From: Leifsonia shinshuensis
Lineage (GTDB): Bacteria > Actinomycetota > Actinomycetes > Actinomycetales > Microbacteriaceae
Length of the DNA stretch: 64,000 bases
Assembly (NCBI RefSeq): GCF_022606355.1
Contig: NZ_JAHHZQ010000002.1
Coordinates: 434,001 to 498,000 of the forward strand
Direction: 5' to 3'
Both the position numbers and the translations under genes were made by a program. Below, in pieces: positions 7,335 through 14,715 of this stretch. The notes beneath the pieces were generated by a model that saw only the letters and a program-made list of their open reading frames with translations, was not told the DNA's origin and searched no databases. Each line of letters begins with the position of its first letter. Position 1 is the stretch's first letter.

Positions 7335-7631
7335 ATGATGGACGAGGTTCACTACTACCGCACTCAAGCGGAGGCGGACGCCAAGCGTGAGTTCGCGATC
7401 GCATACATTCGCGACCTCGAGCTACTGATGCCCGCCGGCTCTGTCAGCTTCGACTACGGGACGATCTTCGTCGGACGCACCGTTTCACAGCTCGTCGGCT
7501 GCGTCGCCGTCACGATCCCAGGCATCAAGCCATCACTGACCGCCCTCGAGTTCGTGCTCGACGAAGACGCCGAGGTGTACGTAGATGCGCTCCTCTACTA
7601 CCGGGCGAAGCTCCTCGGAGGTGAGCGATGA
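7335..7631 (+). CDS. Small protein of unknown function, first of a two-gene operon
   Basis: A 98-residue protein from ATG 7335 (ATG 7338 is equally possible), behind AGGGCGAG. A longer frame upstream would run through the promoter and operator and is rejected. The protein is helical at the N-terminus (residues 8-30, many Ala/Glu/Arg) and then beta-rich (GSVSFDYGTIFVG, LVGCVAVTIPG), ending in a Tyr-rich helix. No family is recognised. It overlaps the next gene by four bases (ATGA) and is under the palindrome shared with the genes at 4,564 and 8,326. Confidence 0.65.
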   Translation: MMDEVHYYRTQAEADAKREFAIAYIRDLELLMPAGSVSFDYGTIFVGRTVSQLVGCVAVTIPGIKPSLTALEFVLDEDAEVYVDALLYYRAKLLGGER

Positions 7632-7921
7632 CGCTCGATCGAATCCCCGATGATCAAGGGCGCTACCGCGTGACTACCCGCTCCGGCTCCGTGTACGTCT
7701 TCGACCTTTCCTCACACACCGTCACCCGAACACCAGGAGAGAGATCCCATCACGACATCTGGGACGGGATGCACCAACTGCGCATGATCATCCAGGGGCA
7801 GGTGGGGACATCGGGGTTCTGGACCCTGGAGCCCGATTCGCCCGAGCTCGATGAGGTGTTCGACTACTTGTGGCAGGTCACGTCGCCGATTATCGCCATC
7901 GAGGCGATTATCGAGGAGTAG
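7628..7921 (+). CDS. Small acidic protein of unknown function
   Basis: A 97-residue protein coupled to the previous gene through an ATGA overlap. The N-terminal half looks like a small beta sheet (GRYRVTTRSGSVYVFDLSSHTVTRTP), a pattern common to small domains of phage and island proteins; the C-terminal half is helical and acidic (ELDEVFDYLWQVTSP). I do not recognise it. Its stop lies six bases before the stop of the convergent XRE-type regulator. Confidence 0.6.
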   Translation: MTLDRIPDDQGRYRVTTRSGSVYVFDLSSHTVTRTPGERSHHDIWDGMHQLRMIIQGQVGTSGFWTLEPDSPELDEVFDYLWQVTSPIIAIEAIIEE

Positions 7922-7927
7922 GCGATG

Positions 7928-8206
7928 TCATTCCTCGAAGTACCCAGGCCACAGTGTCTTCTTGAAGGCCGCTTCCAGCCGGGCCACCAGTCGGGCATCA
8001 GGCCACGTGCGACCTTCAAGAACGAGTCGCAGCGAATTCCGATCCACGCCGGCCCGCTTCGCCGTCGAGAGGACACTGTCGCCGCCCATCGCCTCTTTGA
8101 GGTTGATTACGAAACGGCGCGCAGCTTCGTGCGCATGGTCACTCATCCGTGCGGTCGGCCAGTCGTCGAGCCCAAGGTTCGGACTAACACGCAACGGACG
8201 GGCCAT
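7928..8206 (-). CDS. Small XRE-like helix-turn-helix regulator
   Basis: A 92-residue protein. Residues 25-85 (AARRFVINLKEAMGG, STAKRAGVDRNSLRLVLEG, WPDARLVARLEAAF) have the five-helix layout of XRE/Cro-type regulators, with GVDRNSLRLVLEG as the recognition helix and turn. The start at ATG 8206 has no ribosome binding site, but TAGCGT lies just upstream on the minus strand, so the message may be leaderless; an internal ATG at 8146 is an alternative. It is divergent from the gene at 8,326, and the spacer holds operator copy 3. It is the best local candidate for the protein that binds the repeated palindrome; that link is inference. Confidence 0.65.
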   Translation of the reverse strand: MARPLRVSPNLGLDDWPTARMSDHAHEAARRFVINLKEAMGGDSVLSTAKRAGVDRNSLRLVLEGRTWPDARLVARLEAAFKKTLWPGYFEE

Positions 8207-8291
8207 GCGACCACGCTAGACGATGGGCGCACCACATGGCGCGATCGCAGCACCATCGCCACTCCCTTCACATCGGCAACCGCCTCGCGCT

Positions 8292-8305
8292 GCTGTATCT
8301 ACAGC
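8292..8305. promoter_or_regulatory. Operator copy 3 (GCTGTATCTACAGC)
   Basis: The same 14 bases as copy 2, placed between the divergent XRE-type gene (start 8206) and the gene at 8326. It ends 20 bases before ATG 8326, and a weak -10 candidate TAGTGT follows at 8308-8313. It could serve both directions. Confidence 0.65.
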
Positions 8306-8325
8306 AATAGTGTCTCATAACGGCC

Positions 8326-8754
8326 ATGATGACAACCACACTTCGAACTCCAATTCACCTCCGCCAGAAGTGGCAGATCGAACTTGGCCCGTATCTACTT
8401 CTCGACGAACTCGCGCGACAACTGCATGTTCCCGCTAGCCGAGTGAGGGAACTCGCGGTGCAGAAAGAGATCCTCGAGGTCCACGACGCACGAGGGACGA
8501 TCCTCTATCCAGTCTTTGCTCTCGCAGACGCCAGCGCCGACAGCACTGGGTATCGTGTGCTCCCCAAGTTGAGGTGCCTGCTTGAGGTGCTCGCGCGCTC
8601 CTGCGAAGAAGAATGGCTCTGGGCGCTCTGGGTAAGCGGCTGGAACCCGAGACACCACGGCAGCGCACCCATCGACGCCCTCCTACAGGGTGACGAATCG
8701 GTCCTCGCCGCGGCACGGAACGAAGACTGGTCGTGGACGGCGCACTACTTCTGA
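8326..8754 (+). CDS. HTH plus ParS-like domain protein (antitoxin or regulator type)
   Basis: A 142-residue protein; ATG 8326 is followed directly by a second ATG at 8329, and no ribosome binding site is seen. Residues 22-65 (LLLDELARQLHVPASRVRELAVQ, then a strand pair ending YPVFAL) resemble an excisionase/MerR-type helix-turn-helix. Residues 78-140 (VLPKLRCLLEVLARS, ALWVSGWNPRHHGSAPIDALL, DESVLAAARN) match the plan of the ParS/MbcA toxin-binding domain. It shares this second domain type with the protein at 5,073 and the operator with the genes at 4,564 and 7,335. No toxin gene lies beside it. Confidence 0.55.
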   Translation: MMTTTLRTPIHLRQKWQIELGPYLLLDELARQLHVPASRVRELAVQKEILEVHDARGTILYPVFALADASADSTGYRVLPKLRCLLEVLARSCEEEWLWALWVSGWNPRHHGSAPIDALLQGDESVLAAARNEDWSWTAHYF

Positions 8755-8817
8755 GCGCACGTGCGCCTTCGTTCATAACTCACACCTGGAGCCACCCGAG
8801 CTGGCATAGCCGGAGGC

Positions 8818-9945
8818 ATGACCCACGCCTCCACGAGATCGCGCCGACCGCACGCAGCTCAATCACCCCTCCGCACTCCCGAACAGGTGCGCCTCGACGA
8901 GCGCCTCTCCTTCGGCGACACGACCTGGGCGCGTAGCCATGCATCCGATCTCGCCGACGCCGTCGGCGCCTTCGCGCGACAGACCGGATCGGTCGCCGCG
9001 CTCCTGACCCGCATCGGTCACAACGCGCTGCCCCTCGAAGCCCGTGAAGCGATGACGACGTACAAGCCTCGCCGCGACACCGAGACGTGGCCGCGCATCG
9101 CCGAGTTCGTCCGAGACGCCTGCTCGCTCGCCGCACCCCAGACCGCCTACTCGGCAAAACTCCTCGTCACCATCACGACCGCCTTCGTGACCTGGGCAGT
9201 TGTGGAACGTGGACTGCCACTCCAGACAGACGTCATCTTCAGCCGTCAGGTCATCAACGTCTACGCCACCGAAGAGAACCGCGGCCGCAGCGAGGGAACA
9301 CGACGCAATTACCGATCAATGCTGCTCCGGATCTCACAGGTGCTCCTACCGACGGAGCAAGGCGCTTCGATGACACCTCTCAGCCGAAAGGGCATCGCCC
9401 ACCCATACGGCCCGAAAGAGATGGAAGAGTTCCGGTCCTGGGCTCTCGGGCAGAAGACGCAGGCCAAGCGTCGCAAGGCGATGCTGATGCTCATCCTCTG
9501 CGCCGGAGCAGCCCTGCGGCCAGTCGAGATCATCGACGTCGCGGCAGAGGACGTCCTCATCGACGACCTCGGCGTCTTCATCAACGTCCGCGGAGGAACC
9601 AATCCACGCTCGGTCCCACTCCTCGCAGAGTGGGAGGACTGGTGCATCGCTCTGCTCGAAGACGCAGACCAAGACGTACCTCTCTGGGGTCCTCCGAACC
9701 GCAGCGACGGCGGCAACCTGCTCAGCAGCTTCACCCAGTACACGATCGGCAAGCACCCGCGAGGCGACCGACTGCGATCGACCTGGATCGTCGGAAGGCT
9801 TCAAGCCGGCGTCCCGATCAAGGAACTCTTCCGAGCACTCGGCTTCGACAAGTTCGAGAATCTCCCCCGTTATCTCGCCTTCGTCCAACAGATGGACGTC
9901 GCGTCCTACCGCTCCGCCATCCGTAACAGTGGCGGTGACAAGTGA
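8818..9945 (+). CDS. Tyrosine-recombinase-fold protein B
   Basis: A 375-residue paralogue of the protein at 6413, with about 85 extra residues at the N-terminus. From residue 95 on it aligns with protein A along its length. Its first arginine motif is intact (GAALRPVEI, R234), the H-x-x-R box reads D317-R-L-R320 with Asp in place of His, and RYLAFV offers Y352 as nucleophile. It thus keeps more of the catalytic set than protein A. The start ATG 8818 has GGAGG only one base upstream, too close to work well, so initiation may be elsewhere, for example ATG 9055. It overlaps the transposase-like gene by GTGA. Confidence 0.7.
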   Translation: MTHASTRSRRPHAAQSPLRTPEQVRLDERLSFGDTTWARSHASDLADAVGAFARQTGSVAALLTRIGHNALPLEAREAMTTYKPRRDTETWPRIAEFVRDACSLAAPQTAYSAKLLVTITTAFVTWAVVERGLPLQTDVIFSRQVINVYATEENRGRSEGTRRNYRSMLLRISQVLLPTEQGASMTPLSRKGIAHPYGPKEMEEFRSWALGQKTQAKRRKAMLMLILCAGAALRPVEIIDVAAEDVLIDDLGVFINVRGGTNPRSVPLLAEWEDWCIALLEDADQDVPLWGPPNRSDGGNLLSSFTQYTIGKHPRGDRLRSTWIVGRLQAGVPIKELFRALGFDKFENLPRYLAFVQQMDVASYRSAIRNSGGDK

Positions 9946-11699
9946 GCGCCAACCGCGAGGACCCGGAGAAGCTGCTTACCCGACGCATGCTTGAAACCTT
10001 CGGGGTCGCAAGCAGTGACGAACTGACGCGAGAACGCGTCAAGTACGGCCCGATGTCCAAGGCGTACCTCGCGCTCGCTGCACGCATCGTCGACAACTCC
10101 GGTGTGGTGGCCCGACTGGACGAGTGGGACTCTGCAAAGCGCAAGAGCGGCGCCGGTCGAAAGCCCACCATCCCGTACCGCGCGGTCCTCATTCTCCTGC
10201 TTATCCACATCCAGATGGGTCTCGGCGCCAACTACCAGGAAATCGCCAACACGCTCCACTACCGATTCGACGCGGAGCACCGATCGATGCTCGGTATCAA
10301 CGATGCGGCCACCTCGCGTGGCGGCTGGTACCAGCGGATGCGACGGTCGACCGTCAACCTGCTCAACCTCATGGACCCCTACCCTTCGCGGAGGAACAAG
10401 CGCCTCGACCAAGCTGAATTCGCCGCACAGCGTACGAAGTGGGACAGCGTCGAAGGACGCATCGCCACAAAGGTCGCGATGGTGAAGCTGGACTGGATGT
10501 GCGAACAACTCGTACACGCAACGGTGCGAATGCTTCCCTCGGACATCTGGGCCCGCTACAACGGCAACATCGCAATCGACGCCACCAAGCTCGAAATCGC
10601 GGGGCGCCCTAACTCTCCAGATGACCGTCGCAAACGAACGAACGCCGACCCTTTTGCCGAGCGCTACCGCCGAGAAGGCAACCACAACGGCGAGGGCGCG
10701 AAGACCGACGTCGCCGCGTATGAACTCGAGAACGCTGTCATGGTCTGGAACAACCCAGGTGAGCGGAACCTCTTCCCTTCTCTGACGCTCGCTGTGACGT
10801 TCCACCAGCCAGGACGCCTGGTCGGACACGGACTTCGCCTCGTGGAATCCGTCGAGAGACTCGGCGTCAGGCCCGGGATGATCATGGCGGACCGCGCCTA
10901 CAACGGCGAGCAAGCGAAGAACTTCCAGATACCGGTACGCCTGAATGGCTGGAAGCTGGCGATCGACTACAAGAAGGACGAGCTCGGCATCCAGAGCGAA
11001 TACAAGGACCTCATCCTGGTCGAAGGCACTTGGTATGTCACCACCATGCCTGAAAACCTCATCGAAGGAATGAAGGCAATTCGATCGGAAGTCGAGGATC
11101 CGGACACGGGCGAAAAGCGGACTGTAATCGATGAGGAAGCCCTGAAGACGCTACTCAAGAACCGCAAGCCGTACCGCATGATTCCGAAAGGTCGACCTGA
11201 CGCTGACGGCTACCAGCGCTACAGCTACCCACGTCCGGGCACCTACATCGCCTACGACCGTGGCTCAAAGAAGATGATCACCCCGACGACGCCAGGAACG
11301 ATCACGATTCCGATCGACGCGGGAACACCTCCGAAGGGCAAGAAGCGGAAGGAGAATCCGCCTGCGGTCAAGTACCTGCAGGAGTTCCCATACATGTCGC
11401 CCGAACACCAGGCCTTCTACGGTATGCGCAGCCTCGTAGAGTCGTCCCACAAGATGCTCAAGGAGGCCGGGCGCGAAGACATCGCCAACAAGCGCAAGCG
11501 CTCGGGGCGGGGGTACGCCTTCCACTACCTCGCAGCGGCTCTCGCCGCTGCCTCTACTAACCTCCGCAAGATTGAGTCCTTCTTCGTCCAGGACCACGAA
11601 CGCAGCGTCGAGCCGAAGCACCGCATCCGACGTCGAAAGACCCTGACCGGCACGACGCTCGCTCGAACCGCGACGACGGCAACAGCGCCGCCCGCCTAG
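9942..11699 (+). CDS. DDE transposase-like protein
   Basis: A 585-residue protein from GTG 9942, coupled to the recombinase gene. Residues 75-150 look like the helical DNA-binding part of IS4/IS1182-type transposases (QMGLGANYQEIANTL). The RNase-H-like core follows with D213 (NIAIDATKL), D317 (MIMADRAYNG) and, after a long inserted segment (about 340-475, Lys-rich with Pro/Thr repeats), E500 in SLVESSHKMLKEAG. This gives a complete D-D-E triad in the right order. The C-terminal tail is Arg/Thr-rich. The family is not one I can name; the size and the coupling to a tyrosine recombinase are unusual for an insertion sequence. Confidence 0.7.
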   Translation: MSANREDPEKLLTRRMLETFGVASSDELTRERVKYGPMSKAYLALAARIVDNSGVVARLDEWDSAKRKSGAGRKPTIPYRAVLILLLIHIQMGLGANYQEIANTLHYRFDAEHRSMLGINDAATSRGGWYQRMRRSTVNLLNLMDPYPSRRNKRLDQAEFAAQRTKWDSVEGRIATKVAMVKLDWMCEQLVHATVRMLPSDIWARYNGNIAIDATKLEIAGRPNSPDDRRKRTNADPFAERYRREGNHNGEGAKTDVAAYELENAVMVWNNPGERNLFPSLTLAVTFHQPGRLVGHGLRLVESVERLGVRPGMIMADRAYNGEQAKNFQIPVRLNGWKLAIDYKKDELGIQSEYKDLILVEGTWYVTTMPENLIEGMKAIRSEVEDPDTGEKRTVIDEEALKTLLKNRKPYRMIPKGRPDADGYQRYSYPRPGTYIAYDRGSKKMITPTTPGTITIPIDAGTPPKGKKRKENPPAVKYLQEFPYMSPEHQAFYGMRSLVESSHKMLKEAGREDIANKRKRSGRGYAFHYLAAALAAASTNLRKIESFFVQDHERSVEPKHRIRRRKTLTGTTLARTATTATAPPA

Positions 11700-11823
11700 T
11701 CAGCCGACAGGCCAAGACATTTTCACCCGCAAGACAGGGCGCTTCAGCCTGCCCGAATAGCGGAATCCAGCCACTTCCCGCTGACCCGAACCCCGTCATC
11801 GGGGCAAATGATCCCCAAATGCG

Positions 11824-11860
11824 AAGGGCCGGATCGACGTTTCCAGTCGATCCGGCCCTT
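11824..11860. terminator. Strong hairpin terminator between island and tRNA-Leu
   Basis: A perfect 15-bp stem (AAGGGCCGGATCGAC with GTCGATCCGGCCCTT) around a seven-base loop, followed by a T-rich run on the plus strand. It can end transcription from the transposase-like gene on the plus strand and, read on the minus strand, from the tRNA gene. Confidence 0.8.
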
Positions 11861-11920
11861 CTTCGTTCGTCCGAGCGAATTTCGAAATCCCCCTTCGGAG
11901 ATTCTGAAATCCACCCTCCG

Positions 11921-12004
11921 TGCGCGAGGGGGGACTTGAACCCCCACGCCCTTGCGGGCACTGGCACCTGAAGCCAGCGCGTCTGCCAATTCCGCCACTC
12001 GCGC
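11921..12004 (-). tRNA. tRNA-Leu (anticodon CAG)
   Basis: An 84-nt type II tRNA on the minus strand: acceptor GCGCGAG pairing with CTCGCGC, D arm, anticodon stem CTGGC/GCCAG around the loop TTCAGGT, a long variable arm, and the T loop GTTCAAG. The CCA is not encoded. Its 3' end faces the island. Confidence 0.95.
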
Positions 12005-12157
12005 GAACCAAGGAAGACTAACACGAGCGCGTCGCCGCCGACGAATCGGCCGGGCGTGCCCATCCCCGATCTTCGCCGCTCAGCCAGCAGTCCGGGGTGT
12101 CTTCCAGGGCGTTCCGACTAACATGCATGTAGCTGGCAAGCCGGGAGCGGGAGACTA

Positions 12158-12871
12158 GTGGGCATTCTGGACAACTTCGAGCGGGGGCTCGAGCGCGCCG
12201 TCAACGGCGCGTTCGCGAAGACCTTCCGCTCTGGGCTGCAGCCTGTCGAGCTCACCAGCGCCATCCGCAAAGAGATGGACACGCGGGCCGCCGTCGTCGC
12301 ACGCGACCGCGTTCTGGCCCCGAACCGCTTCGTCCTGCGCATGTCGACCGCCGATTACAAGCGCATGCGGTCGATGGGTGCCGCGCTCACCGACGAGCTC
12401 GTCTCGTTCGCGCAGAAGCACGCGACCAGCCAGCACTACCAGTTCGCGGGCGGGCTCTCCATCGAGCTGGTGGAGGACGAGGACATCAGCGTCGGGATGC
12501 TGCAGATCGACTCCGAGAACGTCAAGGGCGATGTCGCCTGGACTCCCATTCTCGACATCGACGGACGCCACTACCCGCTCACCGGCGGACGGACGGTCGT
12601 CGGCCGCGGCGGCGACGCGGACATCACCGTCGACGACACCGGCATCTCCCGCCGTCACGTCATGATCACCTGGGACGGCCACCGCGCACAGGTGGAAGAC
12701 CTGGGTTCCACGAACGGCTCGAAGCTGAACGGGCAGCCGGTGAAGAAGGCGATCCTCGAACCCGACTCCGTCGTCACCATCGGGCGCACCCGTATCGTGT
12801 TCCGGGTGCTCCCCCAAGCCGCGCCATCCCCGCACTCCACGCAGGGCGACAACTTCTGGAGCACCTCGTGA
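12158..12871 (+). CDS. fhaA: FhaA: DUF3662 and FHA domain protein
   Basis: A 237-residue protein (GTG 12158). Residues 1-115 form the DUF3662 domain (GILDNFERGLERAVNG start); residues 135-225 form a forkhead-associated domain with the phosphothreonine-binding signature GRGGDADI, SRRHVMI and DLGSTNGSKLNG. FhaA binds phosphorylated kinase and MurJ-type partners in mycobacteria and tunes peptidoglycan synthesis. It opens the FHA/phosphatase/RodA/PBP/kinase operon that runs to about 21 kb, and overlaps fhaB by four bases. Its linker between the two domains is shorter than in mycobacterial FhaA. Confidence 0.95.
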   Translation: MGILDNFERGLERAVNGAFAKTFRSGLQPVELTSAIRKEMDTRAAVVARDRVLAPNRFVLRMSTADYKRMRSMGAALTDELVSFAQKHATSQHYQFAGGLSIELVEDEDISVGMLQIDSENVKGDVAWTPILDIDGRHYPLTGGRTVVGRGGDADITVDDTGISRRHVMITWDGHRAQVEDLGSTNGSKLNGQPVKKAILEPDSVVTIGRTRIVFRVLPQAAPSPHSTQGDNFWSTS

Positions 12872-13467
12872 ACCCGAGCGAGCTCACGCTCCTGGTGCTG
12901 CGCTTCGGGTTCCTCCTGCTCCTCTGGCTCTTCGTCTTCGGCATCGTGTACGCGCTCCGCACCGATCTGTTCGGCCAGCGTGTCCGCAAGCTCCCCGAGA
13001 CGCAGGCGACACAGGCGCCCGCCTCGCCGTTCCCCACGGCGGCTCCTGCTCCCGTCCCCGCCGGTGCGCCGGCCGGCGCCGCAGGGCCGACCGAACCGGT
13101 CATGAAGCACGCCCCGGTGTCCAGCCTCCCTTCCGGCGCGAACACGGCGGGCGGCGGCACCAACGCCAGCGTCCAGACCGCGCATCGGCTGGTCATCACC
13201 TCAGGGCCGCGCTCGGGCACCGAACTCGCCCTCGGTCGCGACCCCATCACCATCGGACGCTCGAGCGAATCCGGCCTCGTCATCCGCGACGACTACACGT
13301 CCACCCACCACGCGCGTCTCCTGCTCTGGAACGACGAGTGGATGATCCAAGACCTCGACTCCACCAACGGAACGTTCCTCGACGGTCGACGCGTCACCGT
13401 CCCGACCCAGGTACCGCTCGACACCCCGATCAAGATCGGGACGACCACATTCGAGCTGCGACGGTAA
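12868..13467 (+). CDS. fhaB: FhaB/FipA-type membrane FHA protein
   Basis: A 199-residue protein from GTG 12868. A single membrane helix near residues 4-26 (LTLLVLRFGFLLLLWLFVFG) is followed by an Ala/Pro-rich linker to about residue 105 and an FHA domain to the end (LGRDPITIGRSSESGL, TSTHHARLL, DLDSTNGTFLDG). It recognises phosphothreonine on division and cell-wall proteins phosphorylated by the nearby kinases. Three bases separate it from pstP. Confidence 0.95.
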   Translation: MNPSELTLLVLRFGFLLLLWLFVFGIVYALRTDLFGQRVRKLPETQATQAPASPFPTAAPAPVPAGAPAGAAGPTEPVMKHAPVSSLPSGANTAGGGTNASVQTAHRLVITSGPRSGTELALGRDPITIGRSSESGLVIRDDYTSTHHARLLLWNDEWMIQDLDSTNGTFLDGRRVTVPTQVPLDTPIKIGTTTFELRR

Positions 13468-13470
13468 CCG

Positions 13471-14715
13471 GTGGCAGCGAACCGGGCAGCGGCCGTCTCC
13501 CACACCGGGAAGATCCGCTCGAACAACCAGGACTCCGGCTACGCTGGGCGTGAGCTGTTCGTGGTGGCCGACGGCATGGGCGGCCATGCCGGCGGAGACG
13601 TCGCCAGCGCCATCGCCGTCAACCGCATCCGCGAGGCGGACGGCGACTACGAGACGGCCTCGGAGGCCGAGTTCGCGCTGCAGTCCGCGCTGATCGCAGC
13701 GAACTCGCTGCTCGCCGAGACGGTCTTCGAGCACCCGGAGCTCACAGGCATGGGCACCACCGTCAGCGCGCTCCTGCGCGTGGGCGACGAGGTCGCGATC
13801 GCCCACATCGGCGACTCGCGCATCTACCTCTTCCGCGAGGGCGAACTCAGCCAGGTCTCCGTCGACCACACCTTCGTCCAACGACTGGTGGACAGCGGCA
13901 GGATCACGGAGGAGGAGGCGATGGTCCACCCCCGCCGTTCCGTGCTCATGCGCGTGCTCGGCGATGTCGACGCCTCCCCGGAGATCGACACCCTCATCCT
14001 CGCCACCCGGCCGGGCGACCGCTGGCTGATCTGCTCGGACGGGCTCAGCGGTGTCGTCAAGAACGACGACCTCCTCGCGGCCCTCGCATCGAAGGACGCA
14101 CCCAAGCAGGTCGCCGACCGGCTGGTCAAGCAGAGCCTCGACGCCGGCGCGCCCGACAACGTCACCGTGGTGATCCTCGACATCGGCGACGTGAGCCGCG
14201 GCGATGTGGTCAAAGACCCGGTGACCGTGGGGTCGGCCTCCGCACCGCTCCAGTTCGGCGAGCCGAAGCCCACCACGCGCGCCGCCCGCCTTCCCACACT
14301 GCGCCTCCACCCCGTCCGGCCGGCGACCGGGCCGACCCACTTCGAGCCGGAGTCGGACGACTACCTCGACGAGCTGATCGAGGAGGACGAACGCCGAGTG
14401 CGGCGTCGGCGCCTCACCTGGATGATCGGGCTGGCGGTACTCGTCATCGCGATCGTCCTCGCCGTGCTCTTCGGGTACCAGTGGACCCAGTCGCGCTTCT
14501 TCGTCGGCGCCTCCCCCGCGGGCAAGGTCGCGATCTATCAGGGCGTACAGCAGAATCTCGGACCGATCGTCCTCTCCCACGTCTATGAGGAGAGCGACGT
14601 GCCGGTCAAGAGCCTGCCCCAGTACGACAAGCAACTCGTGCAGCAGACCATCAACGCTGACGACCTGGCGGCAGCCAGGGCGATCGTGGACCAGTTGACC
14701 GATGCCGCCAAGTGA
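13471..14715 (+). CDS. pstP: PstP: PP2C-type Ser/Thr protein phosphatase
   Basis: A 414-residue membrane phosphatase (GTG 13471). The PP2C domain covers about residues 5-240 with the metal-binding motifs VADGMGGHAGG, GDSRIYL, SDGLSG and GAPDNVTVV. A linker leads to one transmembrane helix near 312-333 (MIGLAVLVIAIVLAVLFG) and a short external tail. It removes the phosphates set by PknA and PknB, here encoded in the same operon. Confidence 0.97.
   Translation: MAANRAAAVSHTGKIRSNNQDSGYAGRELFVVADGMGGHAGGDVASAIAVNRIREADGDYETASEAEFALQSALIAANSLLAETVFEHPELTGMGTTVSALLRVGDEVAIAHIGDSRIYLFREGELSQVSVDHTFVQRLVDSGRITEEEAMVHPRRSVLMRVLGDVDASPEIDTLILATRPGDRWLICSDGLSGVVKNDDLLAALASKDAPKQVADRLVKQSLDAGAPDNVTVVILDIGDVSRGDVVKDPVTVGSASAPLQFGEPKPTTRAARLPTLRLHPVRPATGPTHFEPESDDYLDELIEEDERRVRRRRLTWMIGLAVLVIAIVLAVLFGYQWTQSRFFVGASPAGKVAIYQGVQQNLGPIVLSHVYEESDVPVKSLPQYDKQLVQQTINADDLAAARAIVDQLTDAAK

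Larger units (their letters stand above)
8818..11699 (+). mobile_element. Candidate mobile unit: tyrosine-recombinase-like gene coupled to DDE transposase-like gene
   Basis: The genes at 8818 and 9942 overlap by four bases and lie at the island edge facing tRNA-Leu. I looked for inverted repeats in about 60 bases on each side and saw none, and no target duplication, so the ends of any element are not defined. The paralogous recombinase at 6413 may belong to the same unit. The mobile nature is inference from the two enzyme folds. Confidence 0.45.
1..11700. other. Accessory island beside tRNA-Leu
   Basis: The left 11.7 kb carries no housekeeping gene. It holds nuclease-fold proteins, a kinase module, antitoxin-like and XRE-type DNA-binding proteins, two tyrosine-recombinase-like proteins and a DDE transposase-like protein, with many short or unrecognised genes and base use less GC-rich than the origin region. 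It stops some 220 bases from the 3' end of tRNA-Leu(CAG), the usual side on which elements insert into tRNA genes. I found no second copy of the tRNA 3' end inside the window, so the far boundary probably lies to the left of base 1. That this is a mobile island is inference from content and position. Confidence 0.7.

Noticed and set aside
6413-11699. A RIT-type element (three tandem tyrosine recombinases)
   Set aside because: Only two recombinase-like genes are present, they are not adjacent, and the third protein is a DDE-type enzyme.
1-11920. Duplicate of the tRNA-Leu 3' end as an attR/attL site
   Set aside because: No second copy of the T-arm and acceptor sequence was found in the left part of the window.
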